NCBI RefSeq assembly: GCF_016508585.1 | Contig: NZ_JADVOP010000023.1 | Location: 1 to 64,000 of the forward strand | DNA length: 64,000 nt | Source: Acinetobacter baumannii | GTDB taxonomy: Bacteria; Pseudomonadota; Gammaproteobacteria; Pseudomonadales; Moraxellaceae | Direction: 5' to 3' | In this document: positions 52,828 to 63,152 of the stretch, in pieces | Position numbering within the stretch: the first letter of the stretch is position 1 | Layout of the letters: every line of letters starts with the position of its first letter | The notes under the pieces: generated by a model | Database searches by the model: none | What the model was told of the DNA's origin: nothing | The model's input: the letters and a program-made list of their open reading frames with translations, nothing else | Made by a program: the position numbers and the translations under genes

Positions 52828-53184
52828 ATGTTGACGAAGATAGCCGCTTTATTTAAAAACAATAAAAACTCAGCTGAACAAGCTTTTTTACAGCAACATC
52901 ACATTCAAATTGATGCTGAAAACGGTTTTGTGGTTGATGGCATTGTTGTAAATGTGGAGCTGGCTGAAAGACTCGAATACTTTTCTAACCGTAAACTGAA
53001 TAATTTTGATGATTTGCAGACATTGTTTTATAAAGCAATCTTGATCAATGAAAAGATTGATTTAGAAATTGCCTCTGGTCGTTATGTAACGAGATTAGGC
53101 AATACCGAAGAAAACTTAAAGCAGTTTAAAGAGATTGTTCGGAAACTAAACGATTACTATAAAGAGTTTAAGAGAGAAAAATAG
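52828..53184 (+). CDS. Small protein of unknown function
   Basis: A 118-residue, mostly helical and charged protein without signal peptide or membrane helix (for example LAERLEYFSNRKLNNFDDLQTLFYKAILINEKIDLEIASG, then a lysine-rich end KEIVRKLNDYYKEFKREK). I do not recognise it. It lies alone between a terminator and a repeat-like element. Confidence 0.55.
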   Translation: MLTKIAALFKNNKNSAEQAFLQQHHIQIDAENGFVVDGIVVNVELAERLEYFSNRKLNNFDDLQTLFYKAILINEKIDLEIASGRYVTRLGNTEENLKQFKEIVRKLNDYYKEFKREK

Positions 53185-53224
53185 ATTATGGTCGGGATAT
53201 TGAAATTTTATCTTGATTTTTAAG

Positions 53225-53525
53225 TTAAGATTGAGCGGGCATAAGGCATAGACTCCGCAAGCAAACGAAAGAGAATAGCGGAACTATTTTCAGGTTCCAT
53301 AACGTAGGCTGAGATAATTTTAGCCACAATCGTGAGCCAGAGCAAAGCGTGGCTTTGTTTGCGGCACAAGGCGTAGGGGGAACAAGCGTATTGTTGCAGC
53401 TTCGCATGATCTTGCGAAAACAGTGTCTATCCTTATTTGGAATGACTAAATTGCATGTTTCGCGTCTAGTATCGTCTAAAAAACATGCCTTGCCCAAACG
53501 ACCAATTATCAACAGACCCTATACG
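53225..53525. repeat. Hairpin-rich intergenic element
   Basis: This gene-free stretch is richer in G and C than its flanks and holds a chain of dyads: GGAAC/GTTCC (53279-53297), TTCGCA/TGCGAA (53401-53418) and GCATGTTT/AAACATGC (53453-53488); CCGCAAGCAAAC near 53253 also pairs in part with GTTTGCGG near 53357. Frames on both strands show no believable protein. It resembles a small interspersed palindromic element. Its right end reaches the ribosome-binding site of the next gene. Confidence 0.5.
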
Positions 53526-53542
53526 AATAGGAAAGATAGACC

Positions 53543-54070
53543 ATGTTAACTGCAAAAAATTGGGCTGAGATCGTTGAACAAGCTGGTGAGTTTATTGAAT
53601 TTTTAAAAGGTGATAATTTTTTCAGTCAGCCTTATACAACAGATAGAGATTATTGTGTCATCACCGATGTTGATCTGGCGATGAATTTTTCAACGGACAG
53701 GAGTTGGGATAAATTTACAGATTGGGAAACAGTCGTTGATTCACAGTTTCCTGAAGATTTTGATTGGCAATTGAACTCAAGAATTAACTATCAATTACAG
53801 CAAAACAATTATTACGACTTGTTCACAAAAAATTTAAATGGATTACTTGAAAAGTGGACAACATTTGATGGTCAAGCAATCGCAGAAGAATTAATCATGC
53901 ATGATATTGCTTATATTTTGAATTGTTATGCAAATCGCTATTTCCCACCTATATGGCAAGAGATTTTACAGGTTTATTATGCAGGTGGTTTACCTTGTGG
54001 CTGGAATGGATTTTATCCTGATGGAAAAATGGTCGTGTTTAGTCATCAATCGAATAAATTGAACAAATAA
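53543..54070 (+). CDS. Protein of unknown function
   Basis: A 175-residue acidic soluble protein rich in aromatic residues (MLTAKNWAEIVEQAGEFIEFL, SWDKFTDWETVVDSQFP, AYILNCYANRYFPPIWQEILQVYYAGGLPCGWNGFYPDG). I recognise no domain. AGGAAA lies nine bases before the ATG, supplied by the end of the repeat-like element. It is 42 bases before mfd on the same strand. Confidence 0.55.
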   Translation: MLTAKNWAEIVEQAGEFIEFLKGDNFFSQPYTTDRDYCVITDVDLAMNFSTDRSWDKFTDWETVVDSQFPEDFDWQLNSRINYQLQQNNYYDLFTKNLNGLLEKWTTFDGQAIAEELIMHDIAYILNCYANRYFPPIWQEILQVYYAGGLPCGWNGFYPDGKMVVFSHQSNKLNK

Positions 54071-54112
54071 AATCACTGAACTCAACAAAGTCATCATGTT
54101 AAACTATGGCTT

Positions 54113-57100
54113 ATGTCTTTTAGACCCGATATAAACATGTTTAAACAAGAAATCTCTGACCTTAATTTAAAACAATTGAAAGCAGGCGAAAAGCGTTGGA
54201 TTGGTACAATGCTTGGTTCTTCTGCTGCCTTACTCTTTAAGGAAATAACGGAGAAGTCTGAACAACTTTTTGTGCTGGTTGCGCGCAATAATCAACACTT
54301 GACGCAACTTGAAAGTGAACTTGAATTTTACGGTGTTAAGCCCATAATTTTTCCAGACTGGGAAATCTTGCCATATGACCGTTTATCACCACATCAAGAT
54401 ATAGTGTCTGAACGACTGTCTATTCTTGCCAATATGCCACAGAAAGGTATTTTGTTGGTATCGGCAACAACATTGGCACAGCGGGTTGCACCAACCTCAT
54501 GGATTTTAGGTGAACATTTTGATATTAAGATTGGTCAGAAGTTTGATTTAGAACAACAAAAATTAAAACTGGTTCAAGCAGGTTATCATTTGGTTGATAC
54601 GGTTTATGACCACGGTGAATTTGCAGTACGGGGCAGTATCATGGATATCTATGCGTCTGGGCAAAATGCACCGATCCGCATAGATTTGTTTGATGATGAA
54701 ATCGACAGTTTAAAATTCTTTGATCCTGAGACTCAAAGAACAACAACAAAACTTGAGCATTTCACTGTATTACCGGCTAAAGAGTTTCCTTTAAAAGAAG
54801 CGCGTTCAATATTCAGAGATCGCTACGCTGAAAGTTTTCCAACGGCGAATCCCAAGAAAAATCCAATTTATCAAGACGTATTAGAGGGAATTGCATCGCC
54901 GGGATTGGACTTTTATTTTCCTTTATTTTTTACCCAAGCTGCGATGCAGACACAAAGCTGTTTGACATCGTACTTACCCGGCAATGCAATTGTCATTACA
55001 GATAAGTATATTGAGGAAGGTTTAACCCAATTTTGGGCAGATGTCATGCGCCGTTATGAAGATAGACGGCACAATATTGATCAACCACTACTGCCACCTG
55101 AAGAAGTTTTTATAAAACCCAATCAGTTGTTTGAACATTTAAACCAGTTTGCAAGAATCATTGCATCTACAGAACAGATCGAATTAAAAACAGGTTGTAT
55201 TAATCTATCTGTCGAAATACCCCCAAAATTACCTGTCGACCCAAAGCAAGAACAACCTTTTAAGGTCGTCAAGCAATATGTTGATGATGCCAATCATCCT
55301 GTGCTATTGGTGGCAGAGAGTGCTGGACGTCGTGAAACTTTGAAAGACGCCCTAAGAGCGAGTCTGGGGGAAATCCCTGTTGTTGAGAATTTTCAAATTT
55401 TCCAGCAATCGAATTTCTCCGTTGCGATCACAAACGCGCCTTTAGACCGTGGTTTGGTCATTTGTGATGAATTGTCGGTAATTTCTGAAAATCAGCTTTA
55501 TGAACATCGGGTTGTACAGCGTCGTCGTAAGCGTCAACAGGAAGTTTCCGAAGAGTTTTTAATTCGAAGTTTAACTGAACTGAATATCGGTGCACCCGTG
55601 GTTCATATCGACCATGGTGTTGGTCGTTATGCTGGTTTGGTTACATTGAATATTGACGATCAGGATTATGAGTTTTTACAACTCAACTATGCCGACGATG
55701 CAAAAGTTTATGTACCTGTGACCAATCTGCATCTCATCAGTCGTTTTAGTGGAGGTGATCCAGACTTAGCACCTTTGCACAAACTTGGAACGGATGCATG
55801 GAACAAAGCAAAACGAAAAGCACTCGAACAGATTCACGATGTTGCTGCTGAATTATTGCATATTCAAGCACGACGCCAATCAAAACCGGGTATCAGTTTT
55901 GAATTGGATCAAAGTACATATATGCAGTTTTCCAGTGGCTTTGCCTATGAGGAAACGCTAGATCAAGCCAATGCAATCGAAGCGACACTATATGATATGC
56001 AACAAGCCAAACCGATGGATCGTTTAGTGTGTGGTGATGTAGGGTTTGGTAAAACAGAAGTTGCAATGCGAGCAGCTTTTGTGGCTGTTCAGAACAATCG
56101 ACAAGTGGCGGTTCTTGTACCTACCACATTGTTGGCACAACAGCATTATGAGTCTTTTAAAGATCGTTTTGCTGATTGGCCGATCCGTGTTGAAGTGCTC
56201 TCTCGTTTTGGAACAAGTAAAAGTCATGTCAAAATAATTGAGGACTTGGTTGAGGGTAAAGTTGATATCGTCATTGGAACTCACAAAATCCTTCAAGAAA
56301 ATGTGCAGTTTAAAAACTTAGGCTTGATGATTGTTGATGAAGAGCATCGTTTTGGTGTAAGGGATAAAGAACGCATCAAAGCCATGCGTGCTGATGTGGA
56401 TATGCTGACGCTGACGGCTACCCCGATTCCACGAACGCTGAATATGGCATTTGGGGGGATGCGTGATCTTTCGATTATTGCAACACCACCGGCACGTCGT
56501 TTAGCTGTTAAAACTTTTGTGAATGAGCAAACCAACGAGACCATGAAAGAAGCGATTTTACGTGAATTGCTTCGTGGTGGGCAGGTTTACATCCTGCATA
56601 ATGAAGTCGAGACCATTGAACGAGCTGCGGAGAATATTCGTCAACTGGTTCCTGAAGCAAGGGTAGCTGTTGCACACGGTCAAATGCGCGAACGTGAACT
56701 AGAACAGGTCATGCAGCAGTTTTACCACAAAGAATACAATGTTCTGGTGTGTTCAACGATTATTGAAACGGGAATTGATGTCCCGAATGCCAATACGATT
56801 ATCATTGAGCGTGCAGACAAGCTGGGGCTTGCGCAATTGCATCAACTGCGTGGACGTGTCGGGCGTTCGCATCATCAAGCGTATGCATATTTGATGGTCC
56901 CTTCGCTGAAAGGGCTAAAAGGTGATGCAGAAAAGCGTTTAGATGCAATTTCAAGAGCATCGAATCTTGGTGCAGGTTTTATGTTGGCAACTGAAGATTT
57001 GGAAATACGGGGTGCCGGTGAGTTACTGGGTGAACAGCAAAGTGGTTCAATGAATGCCATTGGTTATAGTTTATATATGGAAATGCTGGCTAAAGCGACC

Positions 57101-57598
57101 AAAGCCATTCAACAGGGTAAAACGCCAAATTTTGATACTCCGCTTTCGCTCACCTCGGAAATTACTTTACACATGCCTGCATTGATTCCTGATGAATACC
57201 TGGGTGATGTACATCAGCGTCTTATGTTCTACAAACGGATCAGCAATACAGATACAGCAGATAAATTAGACAATATTCGGATGGAGCTGATCGATCGTTT
57301 TGGTGTGCCGCCACAACCCGTCAAGCAGTTATTTAGCGTGCATCAAATTCGTATCAAGGCAGAGCAGTTGGAAATCACCAAGATCGATATTGGTGCACAT
57401 GGTGGTGTGATTGAATTTTCACCTGATACACCAGTGCAAGCGATCAGTATCATTCAATTGATGCAAAAACATCCGACCTGGTTCCGTATGGAGGGGGGCC
57501 AACGCCTGAAAGTAATGGTCATGTTGGAAGAATACGAGAAGCGGATTCAGTTTGTGCAAGATTTATTGAATAATTTGCTTGCTGAATTAAAGCGTTAA
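54113..57598 (+). CDS. mfd: Transcription-repair coupling factor
   Basis: Mfd frees RNA polymerase stalled at DNA damage and recruits UvrA. The 1161-residue protein has the UvrB-like N-terminal domains (DWEILPYDRLSPHQDIVSERL), the RNA-polymerase-interacting domain (VVHIDHGVGRYAGL) and the superfamily 2 translocase with Walker A GDVGFGKTEVAMRAAF near residue 645, the DEEH box IVDEEHRFGV, TATPIPRTL and GRVGRSHHQAYAYL. The C-terminal TRCF domain is present. Length is normal. The start is the first ATG. Confidence 0.96.
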   Translation: MSFRPDINMFKQEISDLNLKQLKAGEKRWIGTMLGSSAALLFKEITEKSEQLFVLVARNNQHLTQLESELEFYGVKPIIFPDWEILPYDRLSPHQDIVSERLSILANMPQKGILLVSATTLAQRVAPTSWILGEHFDIKIGQKFDLEQQKLKLVQAGYHLVDTVYDHGEFAVRGSIMDIYASGQNAPIRIDLFDDEIDSLKFFDPETQRTTTKLEHFTVLPAKEFPLKEARSIFRDRYAESFPTANPKKNPIYQDVLEGIASPGLDFYFPLFFTQAAMQTQSCLTSYLPGNAIVITDKYIEEGLTQFWADVMRRYEDRRHNIDQPLLPPEEVFIKPNQLFEHLNQFARIIASTEQIELKTGCINLSVEIPPKLPVDPKQEQPFKVVKQYVDDANHPVLLVAESAGRRETLKDALRASLGEIPVVENFQIFQQSNFSVAITNAPLDRGLVICDELSVISENQLYEHRVVQRRRKRQQEVSEEFLIRSLTELNIGAPVVHIDHGVGRYAGLVTLNIDDQDYEFLQLNYADDAKVYVPVTNLHLISRFSGGDPDLAPLHKLGTDAWNKAKRKALEQIHDVAAELLHIQARRQSKPGISFELDQSTYMQFSSGFAYEETLDQANAIEATLYDMQQAKPMDRLVCGDVGFGKTEVAMRAAFVAVQNNRQVAVLVPTTLLAQQHYESFKDRFADWPIRVEVLSRFGTSKSHVKIIEDLVEGKVDIVIGTHKILQENVQFKNLGLMIVDEEHRFGVRDKERIKAMRADVDMLTLTATPIPRTLNMAFGGMRDLSIIATPPARRLAVKTFVNEQTNETMKEAILRELLRGGQVYILHNEVETIERAAENIRQLVPEARVAVAHGQMRERELEQVMQQFYHKEYNVLVCSTIIETGIDVPNANTIIIERADKLGLAQLHQLRGRVGRSHHQAYAYLMVPSLKGLKGDAEKRLDAISRASNLGAGFMLATEDLEIRGAGELLGEQQSGSMNAIGYSLYMEMLAKATKAIQQGKTPNFDTPLSLTSEITLHMPALIPDEYLGDVHQRLMFYKRISNTDTADKLDNIRMELIDRFGVPPQPVKQLFSVHQIRIKAEQLEITKIDIGAHGGVIEFSPDTPVQAISIIQLMQKHPTWFRMEGGQRLKVMVMLEEYEKRIQFVQDLLNNLLAELKR

Positions 57599-57827
57599 TT
57601 TATCAATATGTTGAAGATGGGTAATCTTTATTCAGTACTGAGAAAAAATCATGAAATTTTTTCAGAGAAGCTCTTGAAAAAAAACAATGATTCTTTAAAG
57701 TGTAATTGTGATCAGGTTCAAAACAAACTGTGTTTATTTGTACCGAAACACGAGATAACCAATATTCACACGAAAACCGATGTGTTAGTATTAGCCATCC
57801 TTTTAATTTTGCGTCATTTATAAAGAT

Positions 57828-58262
57828 ATGTTTAGTTTGCATCCACAACTTGCTCAAGATACTTTTTTTGTAGGCGATTTCCCGCTTTCAACATGTCGTT
57901 TAATGAATGATATGCAATTTCCGTGGTTAATTCTTATCCCACGCGTACCTGGTATCACTGAATTATATGAATTGAGTCAAGCTGACCAAGAACAGTTTTT
58001 GCGCGAGTCAAGTTGGTTGTCTAGTCAACTGTCACGTGTTTTCCGTGCTGACAAGATGAATGTGGCTGCATTGGGCAATATGGTTCCACAATTACATTTT
58101 CACCATGTGGTGCGTTATCAAAATGATGTAGCTTGGCCTAAGCCTGTATTTGGCTTGCAGGCGGTTCCATACACCAATGAAGTGCTAGCACATATGCGTC
58201 AGACATTGATGTTGGCATTGCGTGGTCAAGGTGATATGCCGTTTGATTGGCGTATGGACTAA
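57828..58262 (+). CDS. HIT-family protein
   Basis: A 144-residue histidine-triad protein. The triad is MVPQLHFHHVVRYQND, a variant of HxHxHxx, and MNDMQFPWLILIPRVPGITELYEL is the usual N-terminal part. HIT proteins hydrolyse or transfer nucleotides from phosphate-linked dinucleotides and adenylated compounds. The gene lies 57 bases before the nucleotidyl cyclase gene on the same strand. Confidence 0.85.
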   Translation: MFSLHPQLAQDTFFVGDFPLSTCRLMNDMQFPWLILIPRVPGITELYELSQADQEQFLRESSWLSSQLSRVFRADKMNVAALGNMVPQLHFHHVVRYQNDVAWPKPVFGLQAVPYTNEVLAHMRQTLMLALRGQGDMPFDWRMD

Positions 58263-58319
58263 GTTTTTAAAACAGCACAAGGGAAGTGTTTAATAAAATG
58301 ACATCCGAGGTAAAATATT

Positions 58320-59756
58320 TTGCCATTTGAACGTATGTTAGATAAAGAGCCTAAGCAATTTGAAATATTCCAGCGTTTTATGGGATATTTGATTATTGCA
58401 CTGCTTGTTATCATTTATTATTTTACTTCTCCTGTTGCTAACTATCAGTTCTATGTTCCTTTTTTCATTGGTTTTATTTTTTTAGCCAGCCCCAAATTTT
58501 CTCGCTGGCTGGAATACTCTTACGGTTCAAAAATCCGTAAAAATATCTATTTTTTAGTGGATGTTATTGTTGTTTCGACAGCACTGGCTGCAGTACATTT
58601 GAGTTTGGTGGTTTCTTTTGTACTGTTGTTTGCACTGATCTATACTGCCATCAACAGTAAAATTTCTTTCATGATGGCGTCTTTAGCTATTCTGATCGCT
58701 TTTATTGTTTTCTATACCAACATTATCTTCATTTTCGGCTTCTACGATTATTTCCAGCAAACCAGTCCCGAACTTTCAGTGCTGTCTTTTATTGGCATTA
58801 TTCTGTTCGTTAATATCGGCAATTATTACCAAAATCGCCGTATTAAAAGTGTGGAAATCAAAAAAAACACCTATTTCAATGAAATGAACCGCTATATCGA
58901 GTTGTCAAATCAACTCAGCCGATATGCACCATTGCAACTTTGGCAAGCGATCATGCGTGGGGACACTGAAGCAAAAATTGAATATAAACGTAAAAAAATC
59001 ACAGTTTTCTTTTCGGATATCCAAGGTTTTACGGAATTATCGGAAACATTGATTCCAGATGATTTGGCATTTGTTCTAAATGATTATCTGAGCCATATGA
59101 CTGAAATTGCAAAGCAATATGGTGCAACCATTGATAAATTTATGGGCGATGCAATTCTGATTTTCTTTGGTGATCCAGATTCACAAGGTGTGGAGCAGGA
59201 TGCAAAAAACTGCATCGATATGGCAATTGCCATGCGACAGCAAATGAAGTTTCTGCGTGAACGCTGGGTGAAAATGGGATATGCGCCATTACATATCCGC
59301 ATGGGTGTGAGTACAGGCTATTGCCACGTTGGGAATTATGGTGCTGTACATCGTATGGCCTATACGATTGTTGGTCGCGATGCAAATTTGGCTGCACGTT
59401 TGCAATATGCTGCGGATATTGATGAAATTCTTGTTTCAGATGAAACTTATAAATTGATTAAAAATGATTATCTCTGTGCGCCTAAATCACCTATTGAATT
59501 AAAAGGTATTCAAGGTAAGGTGAGAACTTGGCAGGTCATGGAGAAATACTCCGCCAGTAAAAATGAAAATCAGCAATGGTTTGACTATGAATATAAAGGC
59601 TTTCATTTGGTGCTCAATTTAGAGGAAGTGCAAAATTTTGAGTATCCAGAACTGGTTGAAGTACTTGAAAAAATGGTTGACCGTATTAAAGTTCAGCAAC
59701 GACTGACCAATGCTCAGGGTGTTGCAAGATTAAATGCTGAAGATGAAATTCGCTAA
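58320..59756 (+). CDS. Membrane-anchored class III adenylate/guanylate cyclase
   Basis: A 478-residue cyclase. About six membrane helices fill residues 20-175, followed by a class III catalytic domain at about 225-400. The two metal-binding aspartates are Asp233 (VFFSDIQGFTEL) and Asp277 (DKFMGDAILIFFGDP), 44 residues apart as in known enzymes; GVSTGYCHVGNYG follows. This looks like the membrane cyclase that makes cAMP in Acinetobacter. The start is TTG at 58320, with GAGG nine bases ahead; the ATG five codons on has no ribosome-binding site. The product could be cAMP or cGMP. Confidence 0.88.
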   Translation: MPFERMLDKEPKQFEIFQRFMGYLIIALLVIIYYFTSPVANYQFYVPFFIGFIFLASPKFSRWLEYSYGSKIRKNIYFLVDVIVVSTALAAVHLSLVVSFVLLFALIYTAINSKISFMMASLAILIAFIVFYTNIIFIFGFYDYFQQTSPELSVLSFIGIILFVNIGNYYQNRRIKSVEIKKNTYFNEMNRYIELSNQLSRYAPLQLWQAIMRGDTEAKIEYKRKKITVFFSDIQGFTELSETLIPDDLAFVLNDYLSHMTEIAKQYGATIDKFMGDAILIFFGDPDSQGVEQDAKNCIDMAIAMRQQMKFLRERWVKMGYAPLHIRMGVSTGYCHVGNYGAVHRMAYTIVGRDANLAARLQYAADIDEILVSDETYKLIKNDYLCAPKSPIELKGIQGKVRTWQVMEKYSASKNENQQWFDYEYKGFHLVLNLEEVQNFEYPELVEVLEKMVDRIKVQQRLTNAQGVARLNAEDEIR

Positions 59757-59829
59757 AGCTAAGCGGCTTTAAAAATTTTAGCTGATAGATCCAAGTCAGC
59801 GATTAGGGTTCAAGACTGACCAATGAATT

Positions 59830-59857
59830 AAAAAACCACTCAATTGAGTGGTTTTTT
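59830..59857. terminator. Bidirectional terminator, cyclase/fdx
   Basis: A perfect 28-bp palindrome with core CCACTCAATTGAGTGG and six As and six Ts at the ends lies between convergent genes. Confidence 0.92.
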
Positions 59858-59888
59858 AATTTTTTAATTCGGCACTTTTATGAACTAT

Positions 59889-60227
59889 TTAGTGATTTTC
59901 TGAAGCATGGTTAATGGTGTATTTAGGAATTTCTACTTCCATATCTTCATCCGTGATTTTAACTTGGCATGAAAGTCGTGAGTCAGGCTCTAATCCCCAT
60001 GCGCGATCAAGTAAATCTGCTTCAATATCATCCATTTCTTCAAGTGCATCAAAGCCTTTGCGTACAATAACATGACATGTAGTACATGCCTTAGACATAT
60101 CACAGGCATGCTCAATTTTAATACCATTGCTTAATAAACTTTGGCAAAGATTGGCATTTGGTTCAACTTCAAACTCAGCACCATTTGGACAAATTGTTGC
60201 ATGAGGTAGTACTTTAATACGTGGCAT
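59889..60227 (-). CDS. fdx: ISC-type [2Fe-2S] ferredoxin
   Basis: A 112-residue adrenodoxin-like ferredoxin. The cluster ligands are in HACDMSKACTTCHV and LSCQV, the usual C-x5-C-x2-C...C spacing. It donates electrons for iron-sulphur cluster assembly on IscU. It ends the minus-strand isc cluster, 17 bases after hscA; no iscX follows, since the terminator comes next. Confidence 0.94.
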   Translation of the reverse strand: MPRIKVLPHATICPNGAEFEVEPNANLCQSLLSNGIKIEHACDMSKACTTCHVIVRKGFDALEEMDDIEADLLDRAWGLEPDSRLSCQVKITDEDMEVEIPKYTINHASENH

Positions 60228-60244
60228 AGTCTTTACCTTATAAA

Positions 60245-62104
60245 TTAGTTTGAGTTTGACCAGTCATCAAGTTTAGTGCCTTTGAGCGCATGATCAATAT
60301 GCTGATTCATACGTTCTGCAGCAAAAGCATCACTGTGGATTTTTAACTGCTCAACAGCATGTTCAATAGATTTTATATCGTCTGTTTCAAGTTGTGCTGT
60401 CAACTGTTCAGCTGCAAGATTCAATCCTTGCAGTTGTTCAGGACTGAGTAATTTGCTATCCACTTTCAGGGCTTGTTCTAAGGCCTCGAGTTCACGGCGA
60501 GCTTCAACCTTTGTTTCATTCAAATGACGTAAATGCTTGTCTTCTTCAGCGAACTTATAACCATCAAGTAAAAGACGTTCTGTGTCTGCTTCCGAAAGAC
60601 CATAAGAGGGCTTGATGTCAATCTTTGCATGGACCCCTGAAGTGGTTTCTTTTGCAGACACGGAAAGTAACCCATCTGCATCGACCTGAAAGGTCACTTC
60701 AATGCGTGCCTGACCCGCTGTCATAGGTGGAATGCCATGTAGTACAAAGCGCCCTAAACTACGGCAATGCTCAACCAAATCACGTTCACCTTGCACAACA
60801 TGAATCAACATGGCGGTTTGACCATCTTGATAGGTGGTGAATTCTTGACGGCGTGCTACAGGAATCGCTGTATTGCGAGAAATTAAGCGCTCTACCAATC
60901 CACCCATGGTTTCTAAACCAAGTGAAAGAGGAGTCACATCAAGCAGTAATGAGCCATCCTTTGAGTTGCCAATCAGTTGATTTGCAGTGATGGATGCTCC
61001 GATCGCTACGACTTCATCAGGATTGATTGTGCAGAGAGGTTCTTGGTTGAATACTTCACGAACTGCTTTTTGAACAGCATAAGAACGAGTAGAACCACCC
61101 ACAAGTACCACATTTTGAATATCATCCAGTGTAAGCTTTGCATCGCGCATGACACGTTTGCATACGCTTATTGTTTTATCGAGTGCTACCTGAATAATCT
61201 GTTCAAAGCTTGTACGGTCTAATGTGAGATGGTGTGTCAACACTTTAATATCAACAGATTCAGCATCACTCAATGCTTCTTTAGCTTTGCGAGCAGAAAC
61301 AATGAAATGTGCATATTCTGCATCGTCCAGAGTATCAATGTTAAGTTGCTTTTTTGCCCATTTTACAATCAAACGGTCTAAATCATCACCACCCAGTGCA
61401 GTATGGCCGCCCGTGGCTAAAACTTCAAAAACACCTTGTGAGAAACGTAGGATCGAAACGTCAAAAGTACCGCCACCTAAATCGTAGATAACATAATTGC
61501 GATCTGTTGCAAGGTTGGTGTCTTGATCTAAACCATAGGCTACAGCTGCTGCAGTAGGTTCATTCAATAAGCGTAATACATTCAGCCCGGCCAACTCAGC
61601 GGCATCGCGTGTTGCCTGACGTTGCGCTTCATCGAAATAGGCGGGCACAGTAATAACGGCGCCATTTACAGGATTACTCAGGCTTTTTTCAGCACGGTCT
61701 TTTAATTGCTTTAAAATTTCAGCCGAGATTTCTACAGGCGTTTTTCGACCTTGTGCCGTTTCAAAAGTAGGCATTTCATTGTCTGCACCTGTTAAAGTAT
61801 GTGGGTGCTGAAATTTAATATCTGCTTTAGAACGTCCCATAAAACGTTTTACTGAGACAATGGTATTTTTGGGATCGGTCGTAATGAACGGTTTTGCTGC
61901 ATCACCGTATTCTGTTGAATTTTTAGAATAATGTACGATGGATGGAAGTAACACACGACCTTGTTCATCATTCAGCACTTTGGCTTTACCTGATAATACC
62001 GTCGCAACCAAGGAATGTGTTGTACCTAAATCTATTCCAATGGCAATACGGTGTTCGTGTGGCGCACTTGATTGTCCTGGTTCAGCAATTTGCAAGAGTG
62101 CCAT
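60245..62104 (-). CDS. hscA: Fe-S assembly chaperone HscA (Hsp70)
   Basis: A 619-residue Hsp70 of the HscA class. The ATPase half has [50 protein letters not shown] and [14 protein letters not shown]; the substrate-binding half starts near [16 protein letters not shown]. It helps transfer clusters from IscU, which it recognises with HscB. The gene lies between hscB and fdx. Confidence 0.95.
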   Translation of the reverse strand: MALLQIAEPGQSSAPHEHRIAIGIDLGTTHSLVATVLSGKAKVLNDEQGRVLLPSIVHYSKNSTEYGDAAKPFITTDPKNTIVSVKRFMGRSKADIKFQHPHTLTGADNEMPTFETAQGRKTPVEISAEILKQLKDRAEKSLSNPVNGAVITVPAYFDEAQRQATRDAAELAGLNVLRLLNEPTAAAVAYGLDQDTNLATDRNYVIYDLGGGTFDVSILRFSQGVFEVLATGGHTALGGDDLDRLIVKWAKKQLNIDTLDDAEYAHFIVSARKAKEALSDAESVDIKVLTHHLTLDRTSFEQIIQVALDKTISVCKRVMRDAKLTLDDIQNVVLVGGSTRSYAVQKAVREVFNQEPLCTINPDEVVAIGASITANQLIGNSKDGSLLLDVTPLSLGLETMGGLVERLISRNTAIPVARRQEFTTYQDGQTAMLIHVVQGERDLVEHCRSLGRFVLHGIPPMTAGQARIEVTFQVDADGLLSVSAKETTSGVHAKIDIKPSYGLSEADTERLLLDGYKFAEEDKHLRHLNETKVEARRELEALEQALKVDSKLLSPEQLQGLNLAAEQLTAQLETDDIKSIEHAVEQLKIHSDAFAAERMNQHIDHALKGTKLDDWSNSN

Positions 62105-62169
62105 TTGTTACATCCTTAAAATAAAAGCTAAAAACAAATTCATGTTCAACATGTAGTTAAAATTAAAAG

Positions 62170-62685
62170 TTAGAAATCATCATCCAAGCTAAAATCTTCA
62201 TCATCAAGAAGTTGATCTTCAGCTTTGTCTATGTCATTCATTACTTTTTGGAAAAAACGCAATTTCCGTACAGTATCACGTGCTTCAGCCCAGTCTTCTT
62301 CAGCAAAATCAATTTTGAATTCACGAACTAAGCCATCGATCCATTGTTGCACTTCTTTTTTTAGAGAATGCAGTTGATCTGTATTTGTTGCTTCATCGAG
62401 TTGCTCACGAATTTCTAGAGCAGATTGCAAAAATTCAAAATCATTAATTGATTGATCTAAATGATGATCTTGTTTTTTGAGTGAAAGTAAATATGCGGCA
62501 CGGCTATCTACATGTGATAGGGCTTTATATGCTTGATTAATCTCACTCGATTTAATTAAAGCTTTGTCTTTATCATCCGCTTTATCAGGATGATACTGCT
62601 GCTGCAAGTTTAAGAAATTAGCTTTTAATGTTGCTAAATCAATATCGAGTGCTTCAGGGAGATCGAACAACTCAAAATGACTCAT
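62170..62685 (-). CDS. hscB: Fe-S assembly co-chaperone HscB (J-type)
   Basis: A 171-residue J-domain protein. The HPD motif lies in LQQQYHPDKADDKDKAL near residues 32-34, and the C-terminal three-helix domain binds IscU. It stimulates HscA ATPase. The acidic end EDQLLDDEDFSLDDDF is notable. It is 65 bases from hscA and 100 from iscA. Confidence 0.92.
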   Translation of the reverse strand: MSHFELFDLPEALDIDLATLKANFLNLQQQYHPDKADDKDKALIKSSEINQAYKALSHVDSRAAYLLSLKKQDHHLDQSINDFEFLQSALEIREQLDEATNTDQLHSLKKEVQQWIDGLVREFKIDFAEEDWAEARDTVRKLRFFQKVMNDIDKAEDQLLDDEDFSLDDDF

Positions 62686-62785
62686 GGGAGATACTCATCC
62701 ACGATGTTTTGCTAGAAAACAGGGTAATTAAATATGATTAAAACAGTGCAAGACACTGTTTTAACATGAAAAAAGTGCAGGGCGA

Positions 62786-63106
62786 TTATACAGTGAAAGA
62801 TTCACCACAACCACATTCACCTTTTTTATTGGGGTTATTGAACTCGAAACCTTCATTGAGACCATTTTTTACATAGTCCATTTCCATGCCATCGAGATAT
62901 ACCAAGCTTTTAGGGTCTACAAAAACTTTAACACCAAACTGTTCAAAGATTTGATCATGTTCGTCGATATCATCAACAAACTCAAGTACATAAGCCAAAC
63001 CAGAACAGCCTGAAGTTTTCACACCAAGACGAATACCTTCACCCTTACCGCGATTCTTTAAGTAATTGCTGATATGAGTTGCAGCATTTTCAGTTAAATT
63101 GATCAT
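62786..63106 (-). CDS. iscA: Iron-sulphur cluster assembly protein IscA
   Basis: A 106-residue A-type carrier. The three conserved cysteines are Cys34 ([10 protein letters not shown]) and the pair in GECGCGESF near the C terminus. It carries iron or [Fe-S] clusters to targets. It lies 46 bases after iscU in the minus-strand cluster. Confidence 0.94.
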   Translation of the reverse strand: MINLTENAATHISNYLKNRGKGEGIRLGVKTSGCSGLAYVLEFVDDIDEHDQIFEQFGVKVFVDPKSLVYLDGMEMDYVKNGLNEGFEFNNPNKKGECGCGESFTV

Positions 63107-63152
63107 GAAAACTCCATTAAAAAATTATCTGTAAAAACTTAAGCAACAAATA

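Noticed and set aside
53225-53549. Short frames on both strands within the hairpin-rich element
   Set aside because: The sequence is explained by inverted repeats, and neither frame has a ribosome-binding site or family match.
57603-57857. Small overlapping frames on both strands between mfd and the HIT gene
   Set aside because: No start signal, no family resemblance, and the two strands conflict; the gap is an ordinary promoter-sized region.
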